Assembly: GCA_023432845.1 (NCBI GenBank)
Contig: JAEZEY010000097.1
Coordinates: 1 to 6,213, forward strand
Reading direction: 5' to 3'
Origin: Pseudomonadota bacterium
Lineage (GTDB): Bacteria > Pseudomonadota > Alphaproteobacteria > Rhizobiales > Xanthobacteraceae
DNA: 6,213 nt
Shown: positions 1 to 5,254 of the stretch, one piece after another
How positions within the stretch are numbered: position 1 is the stretch's first letter
How the letters are laid out: the number at the start of each line of letters is the position of its first letter
Made by a program: the position numbers and the translations under genes
The notes under the pieces: generated by a model
Told to the model about the DNA's origin: nothing
Seen by the model: only the letters and a program-made list of their open reading frames with translations
Database searches by the model: none

Positions 1-374
1 GCCGCTGGGCCGAATACCAACTCTCCTACACTTGGATGCTCGACATCGAGGCGCTGCATCTGGCCTGCGCCTTCGACCTCAAGGTGCCGGAGCGCCGCCG
101 CGCCGAAGTGCGGGCGCTCATCGCGCTGATCAACGAGCGACTCTGGGTCGGCCATTTCGACAACTGGGCCGAAGAAGGCCTGGTGATGTTCCGCCATGCG
201 CTGCAATTGCCGGCCGGCATGGAGCCGGCGGGTGCCCAGTGCGAGAAGCTGCTCGGCACCGCGCTCGACACCTGCGAGCTCTACTTTACTGCCTTCCAGT
301 TCGTGGTCTGGGCCGGCAAGAGCGCCAAGGAAGCCCTCGAAGCGGCGATGTTCGAGACCTCGGGCGAGGCCTGA
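1..374 (+). CDS. YbjN domain-containing protein, 5'-truncated by window edge
   Basis: The reading frame is open from base 3 through the window start and ends at TGA 372-374, so the true start lies upstream; the ATG at 36 is internal. The 123 visible residues begin RWAEYQLSYTW and continue through ALHLACAFDLKVP, INERLWVGHFDNW and FVVWAGKSAKEALEAA. The pattern of aromatic beta strands followed by helices is typical of the YbjN family, a fold related to type III secretion chaperones. In alphaproteobacteria these are small cytoplasmic proteins of roughly 160-170 residues, so about 40-50 N-terminal residues are probably missing. The molecular role is not established; E. coli YbjN has been linked to stress and motility phenotypes. 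It lies directly upstream of proC on the same strand, separated by a palindromic repeat that may end or attenuate its transcript. Family assignment is by recalled resemblance. Confidence 0.8.
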   Translation, partial: RWAEYQLSYTWMLDIEALHLACAFDLKVPERRRAEVRALIALINERLWVGHFDNWAEEGLVMFRHALQLPAGMEPAGAQCEKLLGTALDTCELYFTAFQFVVWAGKSAKEALEAAMFETSGEA

Positions 375-376
375 GC

Positions 377-482
377 TGTCATTCCGGGGCGCGTGCGCAG
401 CACGCGAACCCGGAATCCAGCAACACATTCTGAATACGCCGCTGGATTCTGGGTCCGCGCTGTCGCGCGTCCCGGAATGACA
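377..482. repeat. Imperfect palindromic intergenic repeat, cloverleaf-like
   Basis: The outer arms 377-394 and 465-482 are complementary at 16 of 18 positions, and both mismatches would be G-U pairs in RNA. An inner stem pairs 408-421 with 441-454 at 13 of 14 positions, the exception again a possible G-U. Between them, 391-396 and 400-405 form a separate perfect 6-bp hairpin (GCGTGC/GCACGC), and 457-460 with 465-468 can form another. The loop holds ATTC-T-GAAT at 427-435. The TGTCATTCCGGG arm type resembles short palindromic elements I recall as dispersed between genes in Bradyrhizobium and relatives. It fills nearly the whole space between the YbjN gene and proC. It could act as a transcript terminator, a stability element, or simply be a non-autonomous mobile repeat. 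There is no downstream T tract, so a classical intrinsic terminator is unlikely. Confidence 0.75.
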
Positions 483-484
483 AC

Positions 485-1378
485 ATGCAATTTGCGGCTA
501 TGATCCAGACCATGAAAAAGCCAATCAAGAAATCACTAAAGAAGAACACCAAACCCCTCGCCGCCTTCGCCGGTCCGCTGGTGCTGCTCGGCGCCGGCAA
601 GATGGGCCAGGCCATGCTCGACGGCTGGCTGGGGCGCGGCCTCAAGGCGCAGAAGGTCATCGCGCTCGATCCGCATCCGTCGAAAGAAATCAAGGCCACC
701 GCCAAGCGCGGCGTGAAGGTCAACCCGAAGGCCGGGCCGCGGGCGAATGCCGACGCGCAGGCCATCGTCGTCGCGGTGAAGCCGCAGATGGCGCCGGACG
801 CGGTGCCGCCGCTCGGACTCTATGTCGGCAAATCGACGCTCGTCGTCTCGATCATGGCCGGGCGCACCATCGATTTTCTCGAAAAGGCGCTGCCGCCCGG
901 AACCGCCATCGTGCGTGTCATGCCGAACACGCCGGCCGCCGTCGGCCGCGGCATCAGCGTCGCGGTGGCGAACAGCAGGGTCACGGCGAAGCAGCGCAAA
1001 CTCGCCAGTGACCTCTTGTCGGCCATCGGCAAGGTCGAATGGGTCGGCGACGAAGGGCTGATCGACGCCGTCACCGCGGTGTCCGGTTCGGGGCCGGCCT
1101 ATGTGTTCCTGCTGGTCGAAGCCATGGCCAAGGCCGGCACCGAGGCGGGTCTGCCGCCGGAACTGGCCTATCGGCTGGCCCGCGAAACCGTGGCCGGGTC
1201 CGGCGAGTTGCTGCACCAGTCGAGCCTCGATGCCGCGACGTTGCGGCAGAACGTCACCTCGCCCGGCGGCACCACCGCGGCGGCGCTGAATGTGCTGATG
1301 GGACCGGCAGGCCTCGACAAGCTGCTGAGCGAAGCCATTGCCGCCGCGACAAAAAGGTCGAAGGAACTAGCGGGGTAG
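485..1378 (+). CDS. proC: Pyrroline-5-carboxylate reductase
   Basis: This cytoplasmic enzyme reduces 1-pyrroline-5-carboxylate to L-proline with NAD(P)H, the last step of proline biosynthesis. The 297-residue frame has the N-terminal Rossmann nucleotide-binding motif VLLGAGKMGQAML at about 33-45 and the strand VVAVKPQ at 95-101. The conserved RVMPNTPAAVGRG lies at about 144-156. The C-terminal dimerisation and active-site domain contains SGSGPAYVFLLVEAM at 200-214 and the family signature NVTSPGGTTAAAL at 256-268. Usual length is about 270, so the protein carries roughly 25 extra N-terminal residues that are lysine-rich (KKPIKKSLKKNTK). The start is uncertain. ATG 485 has a weak GGAA at 474-477 seven bases upstream, inside the repeat arm; the in-frame ATGs at 500 and 512 have no visible ribosome binding site. 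It ends at TAG 1376-1378. Function is secure; the start is not. Confidence 0.96.
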   Translation: MQFAAMIQTMKKPIKKSLKKNTKPLAAFAGPLVLLGAGKMGQAMLDGWLGRGLKAQKVIALDPHPSKEIKATAKRGVKVNPKAGPRANADAQAIVVAVKPQMAPDAVPPLGLYVGKSTLVVSIMAGRTIDFLEKALPPGTAIVRVMPNTPAAVGRGISVAVANSRVTAKQRKLASDLLSAIGKVEWVGDEGLIDAVTAVSGSGPAYVFLLVEAMAKAGTEAGLPPELAYRLARETVAGSGELLHQSSLDAATLRQNVTSPGGTTAAALNVLMGPAGLDKLLSEAIAAATKRSKELAG

Positions 1379-1379
1379 C

Positions 1380-1428
1380 GCGCATCATCCCGAAAAGCGG
1401 GTACCGGTTTTCGGGCAAGATCATGCGC
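1380..1428. repeat. Short palindromic intergenic repeat of Rhizobiales type
   Basis: The left arm 1380-1396 (GCGCATCATCCCGAAAA) pairs with the right arm 1408-1428. The inner AAAA/TTTT plus CCCG/CGGG block and the outer GCGCAT/ATGCGC block match, and a few unpaired bases lie between them on the right arm. The 11-base centre is GCGGGTACCGG. This CATCATCCCGAAAA...TTTTCGGG...ATCATGCG design is a repeat type I recall as very common between genes in rhizobial genomes. It starts two bases after the proC stop codon and differs in sequence from the repeat upstream of proC. No T tract follows, so a role in transcript end formation or 3' stabilisation is inference only. Confidence 0.75.
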
Positions 1429-1486
1429 ATAGAAAAGCCCGCCCTAGAACCGTCGCCTTTGCGGACCTAGATTTGCTCCTGAAACA

Positions 1487-1500
1487 GTGAGGGAGCACGG
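1487..1500 (+). promoter_or_regulatory. Ribosome binding site deciding the TetR-like start
   Basis: A purine run GTGAGGGAG lies at 1487-1495, seven bases before ATG 1503. It supports that codon as the start even though the resulting protein has an unusually long basic N-terminus. Confidence 0.5.
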
Positions 1501-1502
1501 CC

Positions 1503-2228
1503 ATGGTCTATCGGTCCCGCAGGCGCTCGTCCGAACGCAAGGCTCTTGTGCCGCCGCCGCCGCGCGGCACCTCCGACCGCGACAAGGCCAAGGACGCACT
1601 GATCGCGCTGCTGATGCAGCATCCTTTCGAGGAGATCGGGCTCGCCGAAGTCGCCGGCCGCGCGGGCTTGAAGCTGACGGCGCTGCGCGCCGAATTCGGC
1701 TCGACGCTGGCGATCTGGGCCGCGCATATCAAGGACATCGACAACGCCGTGCTTTCGGCCGACACCGCCGACATGGCGGAGGAGCCGTATCGAGAGCGGC
1801 TGTTCGACGTTGAGATGCGGCGCATCGAGGCGATGACGCCCTATCGCGAGGCGACACGGTCGATGATGCATTCGGCACGGCGCAATCCGCTTTTGGCACT
1901 GGCGCTCAATGCGCTCGCCTTGCGCTCGCAGACGTGGATGCTCGAGACCGCCGGCATTTCCGCGTCCGGCCCGCGCGGCATGATGCGCGCGCAGGGCGCC
2001 GCAGTGCTGTTCGCCAGAACCGTGAAGGCGTGGCTCGACGCCGACGACGAAGAAGCAAACGACAAGGCGATGGCCGTACTCGATAAGGGCCTTATCAGTG
2101 CCGAACGCTGGGACGGCTTCATGCGCGACCTCTGCGCATTGCCGTGTTGCGTCCTGCGCGGCCCGCCGCGGCGTCATCGCCGCCGGCCACCGCTCGACGA
2201 GGGCGCGGCGGAAGCGAACGCGGCTTAG
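1503..2228 (+). CDS. TetR-family-like transcriptional regulator, atypical HTH
   Basis: The 241-residue protein has a basic, proline-containing N-terminal tail (residues 1-25, with RSRRRSSERK and PPPPRG). A helical domain follows with TetR-like spacing: KDALIALLMQHPFEEIGLAEVA at about 30-51, then AGRAGLKLTALRAEFGSTLAIW at 51-72. This matches the start of a TetR DNA-binding domain. However, the usual TLYxHFxxKEEL part of the recognition helix is replaced by TALRAEFGSTLAIW, so sequence-specific DNA binding is not assured. Residues from about 95 to 212 form the all-helical ligand/dimer domain. The tail is arginine-rich (PPRRHRRRPP, 221-230) after a Cys-Cys pair at 215-216. Ligand and targets cannot be read from the sequence. 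It has its own ribosome binding site, follows proC on the same strand after 124 bases, and converges on the histidine kinase gene with 9 bases between stops. Family call is moderate. Confidence 0.75.
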   Translation: MVYRSRRRSSERKALVPPPPRGTSDRDKAKDALIALLMQHPFEEIGLAEVAGRAGLKLTALRAEFGSTLAIWAAHIKDIDNAVLSADTADMAEEPYRERLFDVEMRRIEAMTPYREATRSMMHSARRNPLLALALNALALRSQTWMLETAGISASGPRGMMRAQGAAVLFARTVKAWLDADDEEANDKAMAVLDKGLISAERWDGFMRDLCALPCCVLRGPPRRHRRRPPLDEGAAEANAA

Positions 2229-2237
2229 AAACGACAA

Positions 2238-3692
2238 CTACACCGGCACCTTGACGATCGCCCTCAGCCCGCCGAGCGGTGAATCGGCGAGGGTGATGTC
2301 GCCGCCATGCGAGCGCGCAATGTCACGGGCAATCGCGAGGCCGAGGCCGGTGCCGCCCTCGTCCTGATTGCGCGCGTCGTCGAGCCGCAGGAACGGCTTG
2401 AACACTTCCTCACGCTGATCGGCCGGGATGCCCGGGCCGTCGTCGTCCACAGTCACCGTGAGATAACGGTGATCGCGATGGCCGGTGATGGCGATGGCAT
2501 TGGCGTAGCGCGCCGCGTTCGACACCAGATTGCCGAGGCAGCGCCTGAACGCCGCCGGCCGAACCGTGACGACGGGCGCGCCGTGAAACACGACCGTGGT
2601 GCGATGGCCGTGGCGCTCGGCGTCGTCCTTGAGTTCGTCGAGGAAACCGGCCATGTCGGTCGGCGCCGCGCTCTCGCCGGTGTCGCCCCGTGCGAAGGCC
2701 AGATACGCCTCGAGCATCCGCGCCATCTCGTCGACGTCCTTCTTCATGGCGTCGATTTCGGGCGAATCGTCGAGCAGCGCCAGCTCGAGCTTGAAGCGCG
2801 TCAGGATGGTGCGCAGATCATGCGACACGCCGGCCAGCATCGCGGTGCGCTGCTCCATGGTGCGTTCGACGCGCGCCTTCATCTCGATGAAGGCGTTGGC
2901 CGCACGCCGGACCTCGCGGGCGCCGCGCGGCCGGAAGTTGGGCACGTCGCGGCCCTTGCCGAAACTCTCGGCGGCATCAGCGAGCTTGAGGATCGGCTTG
3001 ATCTGGTTGCGCAGGAAAACAAGCGCCACGGCCAGCAGCACGACCGAAGTGCCGACCATCCAGATCAGGAAGAGCTCGGAGTTCGAGGCATAGGCCGCGT
3101 TGCGCCGCGCGTAAACGCGCATGATGGTGTTGTCGAGCTGAACGCGGATTTCGACCTGCGAGGATTTGCCAACGGTGTCGATCCAGAACGGCCGCGCCAC
3201 CTGCTTGCGCAGTTCTTCCGACAGCGCCTGGTCGATCAGCGAAAAGAACGGCTTGGGCCGCGGCGGTGGCATTTCGCCGAGCGGCAGGAAATCGACGACC
3301 AGGCCGAGCCGTTGCTGCGCGATGCGGCGGAGTTGCGACTGATCGGCATCCTGCGGATATGTCTTATAGATGTCGGCCAGCGCCGCAATGTCGGCAACCA
3401 CGCCGGCGGACAGGCGCTGCGTCACCACATTCCAGTGCCGCTCCATGAAGACGAAGGCGATTACCGACTGCAGGATCACCATCGGCAGGATGATGATCAG
3501 CACCGCGCGGGCGAACAGGCCTTTCGGCATGACGCTGTTGAGCCAGCGCGAGAACCGCCGCCAGCCATCGGCGATCTTCTCGAGCTGGGCGTGGATGCGC
3601 CGGATCGGCGGGATCGAATCGTACCACTCCCAGGCGGCGCGCAAGCGGGCTACCGCGTGGCGGACGTTAACGCCGATGTCGAGCGAGGTCAT
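2238..3692 (-). CDS. EnvZ-type membrane sensor histidine kinase
   Basis: This is a 484-residue inner-membrane kinase expected to autophosphorylate on His and pass phosphate to the response regulator encoded just upstream. Domains in order: basic cytoplasmic N-terminus (1-58); TM1 at about 61-83 (LIIILPMVILQSVIAFVF); periplasmic sensor region about 84-207 with a Pro-rich MPPPRPKPFF; TM2 about 208-227; HAMP about 228-280; HisKA with phosphoacceptor His291 in AGVSHDLRTILTRF. The HATPase domain has N box NLVSNAARYA (388-397), G1 DDDGPGIP (416-423) and G2 GGTGLGLAI (446-454), so it looks catalytically intact. ATG 3692 was chosen because it gives an ATGA overlap with the regulator stop and has GGTGAG at 3704-3699, six bases upstream. 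A longer reading from 3872 would run through the regulator gene and is unlikely. Oddity: the residue after HDLRT is Ile where EnvZ has Pro. The signal sensed is unknown. Confidence 0.93.
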   Translation of the reverse strand: MTSLDIGVNVRHAVARLRAAWEWYDSIPPIRRIHAQLEKIADGWRRFSRWLNSVMPKGLFARAVLIIILPMVILQSVIAFVFMERHWNVVTQRLSAGVVADIAALADIYKTYPQDADQSQLRRIAQQRLGLVVDFLPLGEMPPPRPKPFFSLIDQALSEELRKQVARPFWIDTVGKSSQVEIRVQLDNTIMRVYARRNAAYASNSELFLIWMVGTSVVLLAVALVFLRNQIKPILKLADAAESFGKGRDVPNFRPRGAREVRRAANAFIEMKARVERTMEQRTAMLAGVSHDLRTILTRFKLELALLDDSPEIDAMKKDVDEMARMLEAYLAFARGDTGESAAPTDMAGFLDELKDDAERHGHRTTVVFHGAPVVTVRPAAFRRCLGNLVSNAARYANAIAITGHRDHRYLTVTVDDDGPGIPADQREEVFKPFLRLDDARNQDEGGTGLGLAIARDIARSHGGDITLADSPLGGLRAIVKVPV

Positions 3693-4396
3693 GTCGTGCT
3701 CACCAGCCGGTAGCCGATGCCGCGCACGGTCTGCACGAACAACGGATTGGCCGGGTTCTTCTCGATCTTGCGACGCAGGCGGTTGACCTGCACGTCGACG
3801 GCGCGTTCGGAGACCTGTTCGCCATTGCCGGCGAGCGCCATGCGCGACACCGTCTCGCCGGGTGAGGCGCAAAGAATGCGCAGCATCTCGCGCTCGCGAT
3901 CGGTCAGGCGGATGACCTCGTCGCCACGGCGCAGTTCGCCGCGCGCCAGATGATAGACGAAGGGCCCGAAACGCACGGATTCGACCGGCGGCGGCGCCGG
4001 CGGCTGCGCTCTCTTGAGGATGTTGGCAATGCGCAGCGACAGTTCGCGCGGCTCGAATGGCTTGGACAGGTAATCATCGGCTCCCAGGCTCAAGCCTTCG
4101 ATGCGGCTTTCGGCGGCGTCGCGCGCGGTCAGCATCAGGATCGGCACATCGGAGGTGCCGCGCAGCGATTTGGCAAACTCGAAGCCTGTCTCGCCCGGCA
4201 TCATCACGTCCAGAATGATGAGATCGAACGACAGTCCGGCGAGCTTGGCGCGCGCATCGGCGGCGTTGTCGGCAGTGGTGACGCGGAAGCCCTCGCCGGC
4301 AAGGAAGCGCGACAGCAAATCGCGAATGCGGCGGTCGTCATCGACCACCAGCAAATGCGGCGCGTCGTCGGGAAGTTTAGTGACCCTGGTGATCAT
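3689..4396 (-). CDS. OmpR-family DNA-binding response regulator (PetR-like)
   Basis: A 235-residue two-component response regulator. The receiver domain (about 13-130) shows the acidic pair and phosphoacceptor in LLVVDDD (D19, D20) and LIILDVMMPG (D63), the switch residue in LMLTAR (T90) and the conserved lysine in SKPFEPREL (K112). A proline-rich linker (QPPAPPPV, 131-138) leads to a winged-helix output domain (about 140-233), with LTDREREMLRIL, the recognition-helix region RAVDVQVNRLRRKIE (199-212) and the wing TVRGIGYRL. All key residues are present, so phosphorelay is expected to work. It is the middle gene of the marR-regulator-kinase operon, 28 bases after the marR stop and overlapping the kinase start by ATGA, which implies translational coupling. 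Pairing with a MarR gene resembles petP-petR of Rhodobacter capsulatus, where PetR affects cytochrome bc1 gene expression. Orthology here is inference. The ribosome binding site is weak (AAGG 12 bases upstream). Confidence 0.95.
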   Translation of the reverse strand: MITRVTKLPDDAPHLLVVDDDRRIRDLLSRFLAGEGFRVTTADNAADARAKLAGLSFDLIILDVMMPGETGFEFAKSLRGTSDVPILMLTARDAAESRIEGLSLGADDYLSKPFEPRELSLRIANILKRAQPPAPPPVESVRFGPFVYHLARGELRRGDEVIRLTDREREMLRILCASPGETVSRMALAGNGEQVSERAVDVQVNRLRRKIEKNPANPLFVQTVRGIGYRLVSTT

Positions 4397-4424
4397 CGGC
4401 TGTGCTTACCTTGTCCAGGCTACC

Positions 4425-4982
4425 CTACCCCCGCTTGGCGCGATCGGCGCGGGCGATGAGGCGAAGCACTTCCTCGCGGTTACCCTTGTCGATCATCGCG
4501 GTCAAAAAACGGCGCGCAGCATCATGGGCGCCGGGGCCAAGTTCGCCGAAGGCGCGCTCGATGCGCTCGGTCTGCAACTGCGCCAGCTTGAGCGACAGCG
4601 CCTCGCCCTTGGCGGTGACGTAAAGCAGACGCTGGCGGCGGTCGTGCTCGCCTTCCTTCTGAAGCACGTAACCCTGATCGACCAGTTGCTTCAGCACACG
4701 ACCGAGCGACTGCTTGGTGATGTTGAGAATGTCGAGCAGGTCGGCGACCTTCATGCCCGGATGGCGGTTGACGAAATGCAGCACGCGGTGATGGGCGCGG
4801 CCGAAGGCGAACTTGGCCAGCACCTCGTCCGGATCGCCGACGAAATCGCGATAGGCGAAGAACAGAAGCTCGATAATGTCCCAGGTCGGGCCCGCTGCGG
4901 ATGCGGCGAGCTCGGCGCCCCCCGCGTCGGCCGTAGCCGGCTTGCCGGAGGAATCCTTGGTGCTGCTATTTATGTCAGCCAT
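4425..4982 (-). CDS. MarR-family transcriptional regulator (PetP-like)
   Basis: A 185-residue MarR-type winged-helix protein. Residues 1-32 are a low-complexity Ser/Ala/Gly tail. Residues 34-75 (WDIIELLFFAYRDF, FAFGRAHHRVLHFVNRHPGM) form the first dimer helices. The helix-turn-helix covers about 79-106 (VADLLDILNITKQSLGRVLKQL). The wing carries the family pattern EHDRRQRLLYVTAKG (112-126), and the C-terminal helices complete the dimer interface. It is the first gene of a minus-strand operon with the response regulator and kinase. The combination with an OmpR-type regulator suggests a PetP relative. ATG 4982 is the first in-frame ATG, and no good ribosome binding site is seen upstream. The start codon lies at the centre of a perfect inverted repeat, suggesting autoregulation. 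Effector ligand unknown. Annotation as MarR is firm; the PetP link is from memory. Confidence 0.93.
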   Translation of the reverse strand: MADINSSTKDSSGKPATADAGGAELAASAAGPTWDIIELLFFAYRDFVGDPDEVLAKFAFGRAHHRVLHFVNRHPGMKVADLLDILNITKQSLGRVLKQLVDQGYVLQKEGEHDRRQRLLYVTAKGEALSLKLAQLQTERIERAFGELGPGAHDAARRFLTAMIDKGNREEVLRLIARADRAKRG

Positions 4983-4991
4983 GTTGACATA
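4971..4991. promoter_or_regulatory. Candidate MarR operator centred on the marR start codon
   Basis: A perfect 7-bp inverted repeat, TATGTCA (4971-4977) and TGACATA (4985-4991), is separated by 7 bases, giving a 21-bp site centred at 4981. The marR start codon is 4982-4980 on the minus strand. Inside it, ATGT-TG-ACAT at 4981-4990 is a second nested palindrome. Size and symmetry suit a dimeric MarR protein. It also contains the TTGACA (-35-like) hexamer reading toward ilvE. Binding by this MarR is inference. Confidence 0.45.
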
Positions 4992-5011
4992 TTTTGGTTT
5001 TATGTTACAAA
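4984..5011 (+). promoter_or_regulatory. Putative sigma-70-type promoter for ilvE
   Basis: TTGACA (4984-4989) is a perfect -35 consensus. After 16 bases it is followed by TACAAA (5006-5011), a 4-of-6 match to TATAAT. The surrounding 4982-5013 is AT-rich in an otherwise GC-rich window. The predicted transcript start near 5018 would give a leader of about 235 bases before the ilvE start. Both hexamers lie inside the palindromic candidate operators, so the perfect -35 could partly reflect operator sequence. Confidence 0.4.
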
Positions 5012-5015
5012 AACC
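4997..5015. promoter_or_regulatory. Second candidate operator half-way into the divergent region
   Basis: The palindrome TTT-a-TGT-t-ACA-a-AAA at 4999-5013 is centred on 5006, with a G-C match at 4997/5015 outside it. Offset by half a base, GGTTTT (4996-5001) also pairs with AAAACC (5010-5015). It shares ATGTT(G)ACA with the first site, and the two copies begin 21 bases apart (4981 and 5002), about two turns of the helix. It overlaps the proposed -10 of ilvE. Confidence 0.35.
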
Positions 5016-5212
5016 GCATTCAGGACGAAACGATCGTTCCTGACGGCCTTTTCGGGCCCTGCCTGACGCGAAACCCGCGCCGACGGACCGAAAACAGTCA
5101 TACCGGCTGTTGCCGGGTGACGCAAAGTGTTGGAATAAGCCCGGAAAATCCGCCAGACCGGCGGCCGCCGGAAGGCGCGTTCAAGAGGCCGATCCAACAG
5201 GCCCGTGCCGCT

Positions 5213-5228
5213 GGGACCATGAGGTCCC
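5213..5228 (+). promoter_or_regulatory. Leader hairpin just upstream of the ilvE ribosome binding site
   Basis: GGGACC (5213-5218) and GGTCCC (5223-5228) form a perfect 6-bp stem with an ATGA loop, and a G-U pair (5212/5229) can extend it. It ends 16 bases before the GGAGGAAG ribosome binding site. No T tract follows, so it is not an intrinsic terminator. A role in mRNA stability or initiation control is possible but unproven. Confidence 0.35.
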
Positions 5229-5244
5229 GTTGTGAATGTGATCT

Positions 5245-5252
5245 GGAGGAAG
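5245..5252 (+). promoter_or_regulatory. Strong ribosome binding site deciding the ilvE start
   Basis: GGAGGAAG is a near-perfect Shine-Dalgarno sequence placed just upstream of ATG 5255. It fixes this start over the in-frame ATG at 5219, which lies in a hairpin loop with no such site, and over the far upstream ATG at 4994. Confidence 0.8.
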
Positions 5253-5254
5253 TC

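Larger units (their letters stand above)
4983..5254. other. Divergent marR-ilvE intergenic region, 272 bases
   Basis: Contents beyond the operator and promoter calls: a palindromic stretch with TCAGGA (5020-5025) and TCCTGA (5038-5043) around the overlapping palindrome AACGATCGTT (5029-5038); direct CCTGACG copies at 5039-5045 and 5062-5068; and a hairpin at 5213-5228. A frame open in phase with ilvE starts at 4994 but has no family content before 5255. A 13-codon frame at 5002-5043 starts upstream of the predicted transcript start and has no ribosome binding site. No leader peptide rich in Leu, Ile or Val is seen. Confidence 0.6.

Noticed and set aside
377..482. The long palindrome as a tRNA-like gene or intrinsic terminator
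   Set aside because: Its cloverleaf-like folding lacks tRNA landmarks (TTCGA loop, acceptor pairing rules), and no T tract follows the stem.
536..1216. A 226-codon open frame antisense to proC
   Set aside because: It is a shadow of the clear ProC reading frame, and its translation is low-complexity and rich in Arg, Asp and His.
1467..2237. A 256-codon open frame antisense to the TetR-like gene
   Set aside because: The plus-strand gene has a ribosome binding site and a TetR-like helix pattern. The antisense product has neither.
2307..3713. A 468-codon open frame on the plus strand opposite the histidine kinase
   Set aside because: It mirrors an intact kinase with all motifs in the right order. 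Long antisense frames are expected in GC-rich codon usage, and its translation is Arg/His/Asp-rich with no family motifs.
3693..3872. A 60-residue N-terminal extension of the kinase from an upstream ATG at 3872
   Set aside because: It runs through the 3' end of the response regulator gene in another frame and has no recognisable content. The ATGA overlap start at 3692 is normal for such pairs.
5002..5043. A 13-codon upstream frame (MLQKPHSGRNDRS) as an ilvE leader peptide
   Set aside because: It has no Leu/Ile/Val run and no ribosome binding site, and it begins upstream of the predicted transcript start.
4994..5254. An 87-residue N-terminal extension of IlvE
   Set aside because: It has no homology-like content and overlaps the divergent promoter region. 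A strong ribosome binding site lies before ATG 5255, which gives the usual IlvE length.
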